From contig CAVPCZ010000012.1 in the NCBI GenBank assembly GCA_963702445.1, positions 62,001 through 126,000 of the forward strand: a DNA stretch of 64,000 nucleotides. Reading direction: 5' to 3'. This document shows, piece after piece, positions 26,284 through 36,200 of the stretch (position 1 is its first letter; each line of letters starts with the position of its first letter). The stretch comes from CAVPCZ01 sp963702445. GTDB taxonomy: Bacteria; Bacteroidota; Ignavibacteria; UBA10030; UBA6906. The translations under genes and the position numbers were made by a program. The notes under the pieces were generated by a model. That model searched no databases. It was not told the DNA's origin and was given only the letters and a program-made list of their open reading frames with translations.

Positions 26284-26886
26284 GGCTGATAGCGGTGGTT
26301 TATCGATCCGATGATCTCCGGACGGTTTTCGTTCAACTTATCGAGAGACTCCAAACAGCATACTCCTTCATTTTCTTCAGGGCCAACGGAGATAAGCAGG
26401 ATTTCCGGTAGGGTCTCCATTCCGCATGCAGGAACTGGAGACTCCCCTGCCAAAGGAACCAAATGGGCGGCCAGGGCGTTTGTTGATTCAGTCGCCAGAG
26501 TGTTAATTCGATAACAAAGCGACTTGACAATCACTCCATCTTTCGGTATGATTGTCAGGCGGTTACTGTTCTTTCTTCCATACGATATTCCCTGAGGGGG
26601 TTATACTCCATGGCAACGTGCGAATTTGCTTTGCCGCTATACCTCCACGACGCGCGCTCCCGCATCCCCTCACACAACCGCACAGCTTTTCCCCCTCTCA
26701 CCCGTTACGCTTCTCTCTTTCAGTTTCTCTACTTCACATACATCGTGTCTCATCGTACCGCGCCCTACTGTTCCCAAAGAACAGCCGGGGCGACGCACCG
26801 TCTTATGAAAGACGTTGGCGATTAGTCACTGAGACTCTCCCACGGATATGCTCACAATTCTATTCCAGTTATGGAGGAATTCATTC
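26284..26886. other. About 600-base region without a convincing gene
   Basis: The plus strand is pyrimidine-rich from 26640 to 26760. An ORF starting MATCEFALPL at 26610 has GAGGGGG upstream, but its composition is not protein-like. The clearest signal is the promoter-like and inverted-repeat site at 26524-26557. A structured or antisense RNA here cannot be excluded. Confidence 0.4.
26524..26557 (+). promoter_or_regulatory. Canonical sigma-70-like promoter overlapping a perfect inverted repeat
   Basis: TTGACA (26524-26529), a 17-base spacer and TATGAT (26547-26552) form an almost ideal housekeeping promoter. The same bases contain a perfect inverted repeat TGACAATCA (26525-26533) / TGATTGTCA (26549-26557) with a 15-base loop. 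It is either a repressed promoter with an operator embracing -35 and -10, or a hairpin that resembles a promoter by chance. The next ribosome binding site is at about 26872. Confidence 0.5.
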
Positions 26887-26945
26887 ATGAATACTTTTCA
26901 ATATTTCATCGCTTTCGCCGTTGAATCGCCCGCAATCTTCTTTGC

Positions 26946-27422
26946 ATGCTCGTCGCCTCGGCTCTGTGTGCGTTGCCATCAGTCGCACCTGCCCAGGAAA
27001 GGGCCATGTCGACAGAGCAACTGACACAAGAAGCAGACCTCGTCGTCGTGGGAAAAGTCGCCGGCTTAAAGGCCGGATGGAACAGCGATAGAAGCAGGAT
27101 CTTCACCACGGTCACCCTGGAGGTGGATCAGACTCTCAAGGGTGATGCAGGAACCGGTTCCGTGACGATCCTTGTTCCCGGCGGCGAAGTGGACGGCGTG
27201 GGAGAATTGTACAGCCACACGGCACAATTCAAGAAGGATGAAGAGGTTGTCGTGTTCGCCAAGAAGGACAAACAAGGACGACTGCGGCCGGCCGGCGGAG
27301 AAAACGGAAAACTCTCCGTCAGGAAAGATGCCGCAACGGGTATTTCTCTCGTTTCCGGTGAAACAGAGCTCGATGAGTTCACAACGCATGTGAGGAACAC
27401 TGCGCGCTCGCAGAAGAAATAG
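26946..27422 (+). CDS. Small secreted protein of unknown function, start uncertain (possible frameshift)
   Basis: 158 residues as written from ATG 26946. A signal-peptide core (MLVASALCALPSVAPAQ) opens the frame, but there is no ribosome binding site and no basic n-region. A much better start, GGAGG plus ATG at 26887, lies 59 bases upstream in another frame, so one base may be lost in between. The mature part reads LTQEADLVVVGKVAGLKAGW, TVTLEVDQTLKGD, SVTILVPGGEVDGVGE and KKDEEVVVFAKKDKQGRL. This is a pattern seen in secreted hypothetical proteins of many bacteria. It precedes the giant surface protein by 63 bases. Confidence 0.65.
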   Translation: MLVASALCALPSVAPAQERAMSTEQLTQEADLVVVGKVAGLKAGWNSDRSRIFTTVTLEVDQTLKGDAGTGSVTILVPGGEVDGVGELYSHTAQFKKDEEVVVFAKKDKQGRLRPAGGENGKLSVRKDAATGISLVSGETELDEFTTHVRNTARSQKK

Positions 27423-27485
27423 AGCAACTTCGTGTCTCCGTGCTCTCTCATTGATCGTCCACGCCACCAATCTGGAAACATACAG

Positions 27486-28248
27486 ATGAAAACACTGACT
27501 CTCTTTCTTGTTTTGCTCCTCTGCCTGTCGCCGTTGCTCGGCTTACAGCCAAGCCAATACTCCCAGCACTATTAGTACTACCACCAATACCACTATTATC
27601 CCGTTCGTGGCAACAGGCTACAGGTATCAGTTCGTGACGCAAAGATCCACCCTGATCTCGAAATTCTACAAAGTCAGTTCCGATACCGGAACGGGGTGGC
27701 TGCTCGGAAACGGCGCCTTCGGGACCATCAACTCCACCTGCCCCATCAGCAATCCGGCCAATGTGAAGACCATCTGGCCGTCAAACAGGGACGTGCTGGT
27801 CAGGAAGCACTTCTATCTGCCGCCGGGGGCATCAAATGTGAAAGTCAATCTCGCTCTCGACAACGACGCACAGGTCTGGATGAACGGGGTGGATATTTCC
27901 GCTGGAATGAAACACCACTATGATTGCGCTTCGCCCAATGATTATGTATTCAGCGTCCCCGCCAGCGTTTTGAAAGTCGGCGACAATCTCATCGCGTTCC
28001 GCGGCAAGTGGCACAATTCGCTGAGCTACGTGGATATTCAGGTGACCGGTCTCGTCTCGAAGACCATCACGGCAAGTGCGGGACCACACGGTTCCATCAC
28101 GCCGAGTGGCGCAGTCTCGGTCAGCCCCGGCGCAAATCAGACATTTAGGGTGAAGCCGGACACCGGGTACTACATCGCCACTCTTACCATCGATGGCAAT
28201 CCGGTTCCCGTTTCCGGCAAAGACACTTCCATTACATTCACAACGTGA
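27486..28248 (+). CDS. Giant T9SS surface protein, N-terminal fragment
   Basis: The signal peptide (MKTLTLFLVLLLCLSPLL) is in the frame of ATG 27486. At about 27540 the reading moves to the next frame (LAYSQANTPST...) by what looks like one extra G. The fragment then reads a jelly-roll-like domain (VRKHFYLPPGASNVKVNLAL, AQVWMNGVDISAGM), like the N-terminal part of many adhesin-like proteins. The first half of an InlB-type repeat follows (SKTITASAGPHGSITPSGAV). It ends at the frameshift near 28240, where one A seems missing. Confidence 0.65.
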
Positions 28249-28931
28249 CCGCAAATCACACGATCAGCGCCACCTTCCTGATCAAGACCTATACGCTGAG
28301 CCTCACCACAGTGAACGCGGGAACGGTAACCAGAAATCCCGAAGCAGCAAAATACGACAGCAATACCGTTGTCAAGTTGACGGCCACCGCCAAACCCGGA
28401 TACCGATTCTCTGGCTGGAGCGGGGACACCAGCGGAACCGGAGGGGGCACGGCAAACCCGCTCGATGTGAGAATGAACAGGAACAAGGGTATCACGGCCA
28501 CGTTTGTGGCGCAGTATGCGCTCTCCATCGACCCGGCTCCGGTGAATGGGTCGGTGGGCAAATCGCCCGATCTCGCGTTGTATGACAGTAATACGGTGGT
28601 CACGTTGACCGCCTTACGGAACACGGGATACTACTTCAATGGCTGGAGCGGGGACACCAGCGGCACCTTCAACCCGATCGATATGAAGGTGAACGGCAAC
28701 AAGAAAGTGAGTGCGACGTTCGCCCGTATCACGTATGCGCTGAACGTCACAGCACAGCACGGAACCGTGACGAAGAGTCCGGCCAAGGCGGCATACGACA
28801 GTGGCACGGTCGTCCAGCTCACGGCCGCCGCAGCCCCCGGCTATTTCTTCGCCGGATGGAAAGACGACACCGTGTCAATCGGTGAATCCCCTCGAAGTGC
28901 CGATGCGCAAAGTGTGGAATATCACAGCTGA
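28245..28931 (+). CDS. Giant T9SS surface protein, InlB/Listeria-Bacteroides repeat fragment
   Basis: 228 residues with three consecutive Listeria-Bacteroides-type repeats (the first reads GTVTRNPEAAKYDSNTVVKL), each ending in 'GWSGDTSG...NP-hydrophobic-D...ATF'. The third repeat breaks at about 28885, where one extra base moves the reading into the frame of the next fragment (NPLEVPMRKVWNITAEF completes that repeat). It has no start of its own; it is the middle of the 27486-33162 gene. Confidence 0.65.
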   Translation: MTANHTISATFLIKTYTLSLTTVNAGTVTRNPEAAKYDSNTVVKLTATAKPGYRFSGWSGDTSGTGGGTANPLDVRMNRNKGITATFVAQYALSIDPAPVNGSVGKSPDLALYDSNTVVTLTALRNTGYYFNGWSGDTSGTFNPIDMKVNGNKKVSATFARITYALNVTAQHGTVTKSPAKAAYDSGTVVQLTAAAAPGYFFAGWKDDTVSIGESPRSADAQSVEYHS

Positions 28932-31900
28932 ATTCCGTGAGAAGTCCCCGTTACTCATTCAGCTGGACAACTCGGAGGCTGCACTCCGCGCTGCCATTGA
29001 GCAGGCAAACAGCAATCCCGGCGCGGACACTCTGCAATTCACCGGTACAGGACCGATTACATTGAGCTCGCCGCTTCCGGTCAGTTCGGACGAGATCGTT
29101 ATCGTCGGCGCAACGAACGGCGCGGGGCAACCGACAACAACCCTCACACCCGTGAATCAAAACACTCCCGGCATCACCAACGGTCTGGTTCAGTCGGGTC
29201 TCTTTCTGTACAACTGGGGGTACACTCCCCGGAAGAGCGTGATACGCAACCTTATTATCACCGGCTTTCCCGGTTCGGGAATCGAAATCCGGAGTGACAG
29301 CAATCGGGTTGAAGGGTGTATCATCTACGGCAACGGGGGGGATGGAATCTCCATCATCGACGGCAACGGGAACAGGATTGGTGGGGTGAATCCCGGAGAA
29401 GGAAACGCCATCTACTCCAATGGCGGCGACGGCATTGCCGTGCGCCAGGTGTCTTCCCCGGTCCCACCCTCCGGGAACGGTTTCCTGGGGAACAGCATTT
29501 ACGGCAACGCGAAGCTCGGCATCGATCTTGGAGGCGATGACGTCACGGCAAACAGATACCAGCCGGGTCCTTCGCGGATTGAACAGCGGACTGATTCAGT
29601 TGTGGGAATCAACTACCGCCAGAACTATCCGATTCTCTTCTTTGCGTCCGTTGCAGGTTCAAGCCCGACGTCAGTCGTTCAGGGCTCGCTGCTCAACTGG
29701 CCCAGGACGCGCTTCCGGATAGAAATCTTCCGCAATGTCGAAACCGACAATTCGGGGTTCGGCGAAGGAAAGACCCTCGTCGGATCACAGGTGGTGACAA
29801 CGAACGATACCGGGTTCGTCTGGTTTGAGATCCAGACCGGCCCCCTTCAGGCCACGGATTTCGTCTCCGCCACGGCCACAGATTCGGCAAACAACAACAC
29901 ATCGGAATTCTCGGCGGCTCTCCCCGTAGGAGTCAGGACAAGGGTTTTCGGTCCGGGATATGTAGTCAACACCACGCTCGCCGGCATCCCTCTGCACTGG
30001 CCGGACGGGCAGGGGACATACATGGTCAGCGAGAGTGTTCCTCCGGATTTCAGGAATATCATTGCAGGTTCATTCGCTGCCTGGAATGGTCTTAGTGGAA
30101 CAGGTCCGTCCGGGGCACCATGGAGCCTGAATTATACAAGCGGAGGAACAACAGCGTCGAGCCAATATGGTGGATCCCCCGATGGACTCAACAACGTGGT
30201 CTGGGTCACCGGCGACTGGTCGGATATCACGGGGGCGGACCAGAACGTCGTTGCTGTTACACGCGTCCGTTATAAGGTATTCAACGGCGAGTTTTCAGAC
30301 GTGGATATCGCATTCAACGTCAGAAGCAATTCAAACCCCAAGGGGTTCGAATTCTTCGACTCACCCGCAGATGACCCCGAGGGGACAAAGAAAGACCTTC
30401 AGAATGTCGCTGTCCATGAAATCGGTCACTACAGCGGTCTGGGTGATCTCTACAATCCCGGCTATCCCGGATACATACCCGCAATGGGCTCCGGAAACGA
30501 AACCTATACCATGTACGGCATTGTCAGGGGAAGCGAGACGATCAAGCGTGACCTGGCCCAGGCTGATAAGGACGGGATCTCGTTCATCTATCAGAACGCT
30601 CCGAAGAGCGGCATCGATCTCATGCTCGTCTTCGATGGGTCGGCTACGTTCACGTCACAGTACGGGGCGTTGGATGCCTCGAAGAACAGTGCAATTGAAC
30701 TGGTTCAACGCATGGGCGTAGGCGACAGGGTCGGGGTGATCAAGCTCCCCGGCACTCTGGTGCACCCCCTCACGGCGATTACCGATGGGCTTACAACAAC
30801 CCGGACGGCAGTCATCGACGCAATCAACAACATTACCGTCGGCGGCACAAGCGGGATCGGAGAGGGCCTGCAAACGGGTCTGACACAACTCTCGGGCCTC
30901 ACGAGCAACATCAAGGGAATGATCCTTTTCAGCGCGGGTGAGGAAACAGGGTCGCCATCCGCCCTGAGCGTGGTGCCCGGGCTCATCGCCGCGGACAGCG
31001 TTCGTCTTTATACACTCGGTTTCACAGGAAGCCCGGCCTCAGCCCAGGATCTGAACAGCAAACTGGCAAACCAGACCGGCGGCGCGTACTATCTCGCTTC
31101 GAGCGCAAATCTCAACCTGGTCACCAAAGAGATCTGGAACAAGCTGACCGGTCTGCAGCTCATCGCCTACACCACATTCACTTCCAACCTAAACGGATTC
31201 AACTGGCAGGGTGGTTTCAACTACCAGGGTGGCTTCAACTACCAGGGCGGATTCAACTACCAGGGCGGATTCAACTACCAGGGTGGCTTCAACTACCAGG
31301 GCGGATTCAACTACCAGGGCGCTGTAGACGAGGGAACAGTAAAAATCCTTCCGGGATTCAACTGGCAGGGAAGCACGGGGGACCTTGTGCTGGTACCTCC
31401 CCAGGATGATCTCGTTCTTGTTCCCGGCCCGGTAGGAGCAACAGCCCGGATTATCCCGGAAGCGAATTCCGTGATAACTCCCGAGAACTGGGACAAAGTC
31501 CCTGTGCCGAACCGGTTCTTCACCAGCATCAAGTATGTGGTCGGCCCCACATTCAATTTCTACGAGGTTACCAACCCCAAACCCGGCAAATGGACACTCA
31601 TCGCGGGGGGCAGCAGCACAAATCCGCCTGAGCCGGAACAACTTGACCTTTCCGTTATCGGCGTGACCGACGTGGCCATGGAGACGTTCTTCGCTTCTTC
31701 ATCGTATACGCCCGGACAGGAGATCCCGGTAACGGCCACGCTTTCTCAGGGAGGCCTCTCTCTCGGGGGTGAGCACATCTCGGGCGGGGCGTTGATCAAT
31801 GATGCTCTGGTCCAGGCGGACGTTCTGCTCCCCGGCTCCGCCGCACCAGCCACCTTCACCCTCGCTCCGATAGGGAACGGACGCTATGCGGGGACGTTCA

Positions 31901-33162
31901 CCAACACATCTGCAGGCGGGACCTACAAGTTCACGGTCCGCGCAACGGGAACCGTGACCGTGCCGGGCCCGACGGTGCCCGTGCAGGTTGAATTCTCGCG
32001 GCAACGCGAACAGTCGGTCTACGTCTTCAGTCCGTTCAATTCCAAAGCGGTGGTGTTTGCTACGAACAGCATTCTCATCAAAGAGCAGACCACCATCGTT
32101 TCGGGAGACGTCGTCGTGAACAACACGAAACAGACTCCCGGTGTGGCAGGTGATTTCGAACTCCAGATCAAGGAGCAGTCGGTCACACCGGCCGGCTATT
32201 CCCTGAAAGCACCGAGGATTTACATCAAGGAGCAGTCCTCGATCAACAGCGACGTCTGGTATTCGAGCCTCACGAGTCTGACGACCATCAGCCCGGCTCT
32301 TAAGCACACTCCCCTGTCGGTGCCGGTCCTGACGACACTCCCCCCATTCCAGGTTGCAGCGCCAGGACAGGCGGATGTCAACGTTGCCTCGGGCCAGACA
32401 GTCACGCTCCCTCCGGGAGCCTACAGAAATGTCACCATCCAGGCATTCGGCCGACTGCAGTTTGTTGGAGGTCGGTATGACTTCAACAGTGTCACCGGAT
32501 TGAGCAAAGCAAGACTTATGTTCTCAGCCGGCACAGAAGTCCGGATTGCCACGACCTGTGTGATCGCCGCACAGTCGTATGTCGGACCTGGTCCGGGCAC
32601 CCCTCCGGTCGATGCCTCGGGGATCGTTTTCTACGTTGGTGGTGTCAGCACAGCCAATCCGGTTGTGCAGCTCGGTCCTCAAGACAGTGTGCTCGCGAAC
32701 TTCTACGCCCCCAACGGCCCTATGCTGATCATGGAGCAGGCGAGGGCCACAGGCGCCTTCTTCGGCAAGGACATAACGGTGAAGGAACAGAGCCGGCTCA
32801 CCCTGAGCAGCTATTTCCTCAGGAATGGAGCAGCCGCGCCGGGGAAGGAAAATGTGGCATCAGAACTCTCCCCGGAAGTCCCGCAGAGCGTTGCTCTGGA
32901 CCAGAACTATCCCAATCCTTTCAATCCATCAACGCAGATCCGGTATGCGTTGCCGGCACAGCGCCACGTGGCACTCTCGGTCTACAACGCCCTTGGCCAG
33001 GAAGTTGCGCGGCTCGTGGACGAGGTCCAGGAAGCCGGTTATCACGTGGTGCAATGGAACGGCACGAATCAGAGCGGCGTGCTTGCAGGGACGGGCGTGT
33101 ATTTCTGCCGGATCCAAACGGGGGATCTGGTGTTTACCAGGAAGATGCTCCTGATCAAGTAG
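28903..33162 (+). CDS. Giant T9SS surface protein: beta-helix, metalloprotease-like, VWA and sorting domains
   Basis: About 1,419 intact residues from the first in-frame ATG after the frameshift. Order: a right-handed beta-helix (NGGDGISIIDGNGNRIGG); a matrixin-like domain with zinc motif HEIGHYSGLGD; a von Willebrand A domain (GIDLMLVFDGSATFTSQYGA) with a MIDAS site that is partly altered (D-x-S-x-T); six FNYQGG hexapeptide repeats; an Ig-like part; a polymer-like beta-solenoid rich in 'KEQS' steps (IYIKEQSSIN); and a T9SS domain (LDQNYPNPFNPSTQI) ending RKMLLIK. With the two upstream fragments the gene would code for about 1,890 residues. It is probably a surface adhesin or protease-like display protein. 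Followed by a strong terminator. Confidence 0.8.
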   Translation: MRKVWNITAEFREKSPLLIQLDNSEAALRAAIEQANSNPGADTLQFTGTGPITLSSPLPVSSDEIVIVGATNGAGQPTTTLTPVNQNTPGITNGLVQSGLFLYNWGYTPRKSVIRNLIITGFPGSGIEIRSDSNRVEGCIIYGNGGDGISIIDGNGNRIGGVNPGEGNAIYSNGGDGIAVRQVSSPVPPSGNGFLGNSIYGNAKLGIDLGGDDVTANRYQPGPSRIEQRTDSVVGINYRQNYPILFFASVAGSSPTSVVQGSLLNWPRTRFRIEIFRNVETDNSGFGEGKTLVGSQVVTTNDTGFVWFEIQTGPLQATDFVSATATDSANNNTSEFSAALPVGVRTRVFGPGYVVNTTLAGIPLHWPDGQGTYMVSESVPPDFRNIIAGSFAAWNGLSGTGPSGAPWSLNYTSGGTTASSQYGGSPDGLNNVVWVTGDWSDITGADQNVVAVTRVRYKVFNGEFSDVDIAFNVRSNSNPKGFEFFDSPADDPEGTKKDLQNVAVHEIGHYSGLGDLYNPGYPGYIPAMGSGNETYTMYGIVRGSETIKRDLAQADKDGISFIYQNAPKSGIDLMLVFDGSATFTSQYGALDASKNSAIELVQRMGVGDRVGVIKLPGTLVHPLTAITDGLTTTRTAVIDAINNITVGGTSGIGEGLQTGLTQLSGLTSNIKGMILFSAGEETGSPSALSVVPGLIAADSVRLYTLGFTGSPASAQDLNSKLANQTGGAYYLASSANLNLVTKEIWNKLTGLQLIAYTTFTSNLNGFNWQGGFNYQGGFNYQGGFNYQGGFNYQGGFNYQGGFNYQGAVDEGTVKILPGFNWQGSTGDLVLVPPQDDLVLVPGPVGATARIIPEANSVITPENWDKVPVPNRFFTSIKYVVGPTFNFYEVTNPKPGKWTLIAGGSSTNPPEPEQLDLSVIGVTDVAMETFFASSSYTPGQEIPVTATLSQGGLSLGGEHISGGALINDALVQADVLLPGSAAPATFTLAPIGNGRYAGTFTNTSAGGTYKFTVRATGTVTVPGPTVPVQVEFSRQREQSVYVFSPFNSKAVVFATNSILIKEQTTIVSGDVVVNNTKQTPGVAGDFELQIKEQSVTPAGYSLKAPRIYIKEQSSINSDVWYSSLTSLTTISPALKHTPLSVPVLTTLPPFQVAAPGQADVNVASGQTVTLPPGAYRNVTIQAFGRLQFVGGRYDFNSVTGLSKARLMFSAGTEVRIATTCVIAAQSYVGPGPGTPPVDASGIVFYVGGVSTANPVVQLGPQDSVLANFYAPNGPMLIMEQARATGAFFGKDITVKEQSRLTLSSYFLRNGAAAPGKENVASELSPEVPQSVALDQNYPNPFNPSTQIRYALPAQRHVALSVYNALGQEVARLVDEVQEAGYHVVQWNGTNQSGVLAGTGVYFCRIQTGDLVFTRKMLLIK
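31196..31321 (+). repeat. Tandem 18-base repeats coding for FN(W/Y)QGG
   Basis: Seven consecutive 18-base units (one FNWQGG, then six FNYQG(G) units) with third-position variation only (ggt/ggc/gga), so selection at protein level is likely. A lone FNWQG copy follows at about 31359. The repeat joins the VWA domain to the later beta domains, probably as a flexible or amyloid-like spacer. Confidence 0.85.
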
Positions 33163-33193
33163 TATTCCAAAAACCGTTCATTCCGGCGTAATG

Positions 33194-33233
33194 CCAGGCT
33201 ACCACAGGTTTCTTCCTGTGGTAGCCTGGTTTT
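33194..33233 (+). terminator. Rho-independent terminator with perfect 15-base stem
   Basis: CCAGGCTACCACAGG and its exact complement CCTGTGGTAGCCTGG flank a 6-base loop (TTTCTT) and are followed by TTTTG. It ends the giant surface gene 31 bases after its stop and separates it from the signalling module starting at 33243. Confidence 0.9.
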
Positions 33234-33242
33234 GTAGAGACC

Positions 33243-36200
33243 ATGATCTTTCCAGGGAAGCGCCATATGTTGTACGCGAGACATGTTCCAGTCAACCATT
33301 CCACCCTGCCCGGGAGTTCCGGGCATCGATGGAACCGCCTGTTCACGATCCTCCTGATTGCCATAACTCTCGCGGCCGGCGGACCCACGGCACACGCTCA
33401 GGAAAAGGTGGTCTTCCATCACCTCACCGTAAAACAGGGGCTCTCCCAGGGTTCGGTCAACTGCATTCTGCAGGACAGTAAGGGCTTCATCTGGCTGGGC
33501 ACACAGGACGGATTGAACAGATTCGACGGATACAAGACGAGCGTGTTCAAGCACGATCCGGCGGATCCCAATACCCTCAACGACAACTGGATCCTCTCGA
33601 TTGCGGAAGACTCGGGCGGAACACTCTGGGTGAGAACACTGAACAGCCCGCAGTTGAACCGCCTTGATCGGGTCACGGAGACCTTCACGCACATAGCACG
33701 GGACAGCGTGGACCTGACCCGGGCACACAAGAACTCCGTCAAAGCCGAGTGCGACGAACCGTCGGGGGTGAGGTGGCGCGGCACGATCGGCGGAGGTGTC
33801 ACGCGATTCGATCCCCGGACAGGCAAGACCACTGTCTACAAACATGACCCCGGGAATCCCCGGAGCCTGATTGACGACCGCGTCTACTCGATCTACCGGG
33901 ATGGATCGAACACGATCTGGGTCGGTACGAAAGAAGGCCTGGACCGGTTCGACAGCTTCATTGATGGATTCATCCACTACAGACACGACCCAAAGAATCC
34001 GGCCAGTCTGAGTGACAACTGGGTCTGGCCGATCCTGGAAGACCGGAGCGGCGTGCTCTGGATCGGGACATTCCGTGGCGGGCTGAACCGATTTGACCGC
34101 GCCACACAGACGTTCACTCAGTACAGGCACGACGAATCGGATCCGCGGAGTCTCAGCGGCGATCAGTTGCTCTCTCTGTATCAGGACCGGTCCGGGATGA
34201 TCTGGGTCGGCATGAACGATCGCGGCGTCGACCGTTTTCACCCTGAATTGCTCGCGTTCGGACATTATTCGAACGACCCATCGAACCGCCTCAGCCTAAG
34301 CGACAACAACATCCTTTCCATACACGTCGGTCCATCAGGGATCCCCTGGATCGGAACCCGGGGCGGAGTCGACCGTTTCGACCGCAAGTCCAGGAGTTTT
34401 TCGCACTACCGCCATGACCCCGCCAATCCGAAGAGCATCGCCGACAACCAGGTCCAATGCATTCTTGAGGACTCTTCCGGCATGGTCTGGATGGGCACGG
34501 TGAGCAGCGGTCTCGACAGATTCGATCCAGGAACGAACGTCTTTACGCACTACAAACACGATCCCGCGAACCCCGCCAGCCTGAGTGACAATCGCGTCTA
34601 TGCGCTGTGTGAAGGCCGCAACGGACAAATCTGGGTCGGCACGTACGGCGGCGGTCTCAACCGGTTGGATCCCGCAACGGGCAACTTCACGCGCTACACG
34701 CACAGCGATTCCATACCCGGGAGCCTGAGTGCACCGGGAGTCTTCGCCCTTTGCCTGGATCGCGAAGACGCGCTCTGGGTCGGCACATTCGGCGGCGGTC
34801 TGGACAGGCTCAACCGGAATACAGGAACATTCACGCATTTCAAACACGGGGCATCCGATCCCGGCAGCCTGAGCGATGATCTCGTCGCCTGCCTGCACGA
34901 AGACCTCTCCGGAACGCTCTGGGTCGGCACGGCGGGCGGACTGAACCGCTTTGATCGTTCAACGGGCACGTTCCGGCAGTACCGCGAGAAGAACGGGCTT
35001 CCGAACGACGTGGTGTTCGGAATTCTGGAAGACGGCCGCGGGAATCTCTGGATGAGCACAAACAAGGGGCTGTCAAGGTTTGACCCCCGGACCGAGACGT
35101 TCCGCAATTACGACTACAGCGACGGACTGCAGGGAGACGAGTTCAATCAGAATGCGTTCGCCAGGAATCCCCTCACGGGAGAAATGTACTTCGGCGGGAG
35201 CAACGGTTTTACGGTCTTTCACCCGGACAGCGTCCGCCCGAATCCCTATGTTCCTCCGGTCGTCTTCAGTTCGTTCACCCGGTACAATACCGATGATGCG
35301 GAGGGGAAGCCGATAGAGGAAAAAGGGATCGACGCGAAGCCCGGACTCACCCTTTCCTACAAGGACAATGTCGCCAACATCGAATTCGCCGCTCTGAGCT
35401 TCTACAACAACAGCAAGAACCGGTATTCCTACAGACTGGACGGATACAGCGACAACTGGATCCAGCTCGGCACCGAGCGGCGCGCCACATTCACCAATCT
35501 CGACGCCGGGGAGTATACGCTCCATGTGCGCGGTTCGAACAACGACGGCATCTGGAACGACACGGGCGCCGCGCTCCGGCTGACCGTGACACCCCCCTGG
35601 TGGAAAACCCGCTGGGCATACGCAGGGTATGGCCTGATGGCATTCAGTCTCCTGTACGGGCTGCGCAGATTTGAACTCAACCGGCGGGAGCAGAAAGCCC
35701 GCGTCCGCGAATCGGAACTCCGGGCGAAGGCCGCGGTTGCCGAAAAACGCGTCCTCGAAGCCGAGAACGAACGAAAGAGCAAAGAGCTCGAAGACGCCCG
35801 CCAGCTGCAACTCTCGATGCTCCCGCGTGAAGTCCCCAGCATACCGGATTATGACATCGCCGTGTTCATGAAGACCGCCACAGAAGTCGGCGGCGACTAC
35901 TACGATTTCACCCGGGCCCAGGACGGTACACTCAACGTCGCCTTCGGGGACGCCACCGGACACGGGATGCAGGCGGGCACCATCGTCACCCTCATGAAGG
36001 GGCTCTTTCTTTCTGATGCCGCGCACGTCGACATCCGGACATTCTTCAACCGTTGCAGCCTGACGATGAAGGAGATCAAGCTGGGCAGGCTCTTCATGGC
36101 GTTCAATATGGTGCGTTTGAACGGAAAAAAGGTTAGCTTTTCGAGTGCCGGCATGCCACCCGCCTATCTGCACAGGCACGCCACGGATGACCTGGAGGAG

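Noticed and set aside
26235..26534. 99-residue minus-strand frame starting at a GTG
   Set aside because: Overlaps the end of the membrane protein gene and the promoter-like site; weak start signal and no recognisable domain. Not impossible.
26610..26825. 71-residue frame with a GAGGGGG ribosome binding site
   Set aside because: Composition is not protein-like and there is no family; kept only as a remark in the intergenic entry.
31196..31321. Short tandem repeats as CRISPR
   Set aside because: No unique spacers; units are contiguous, in frame and coding.
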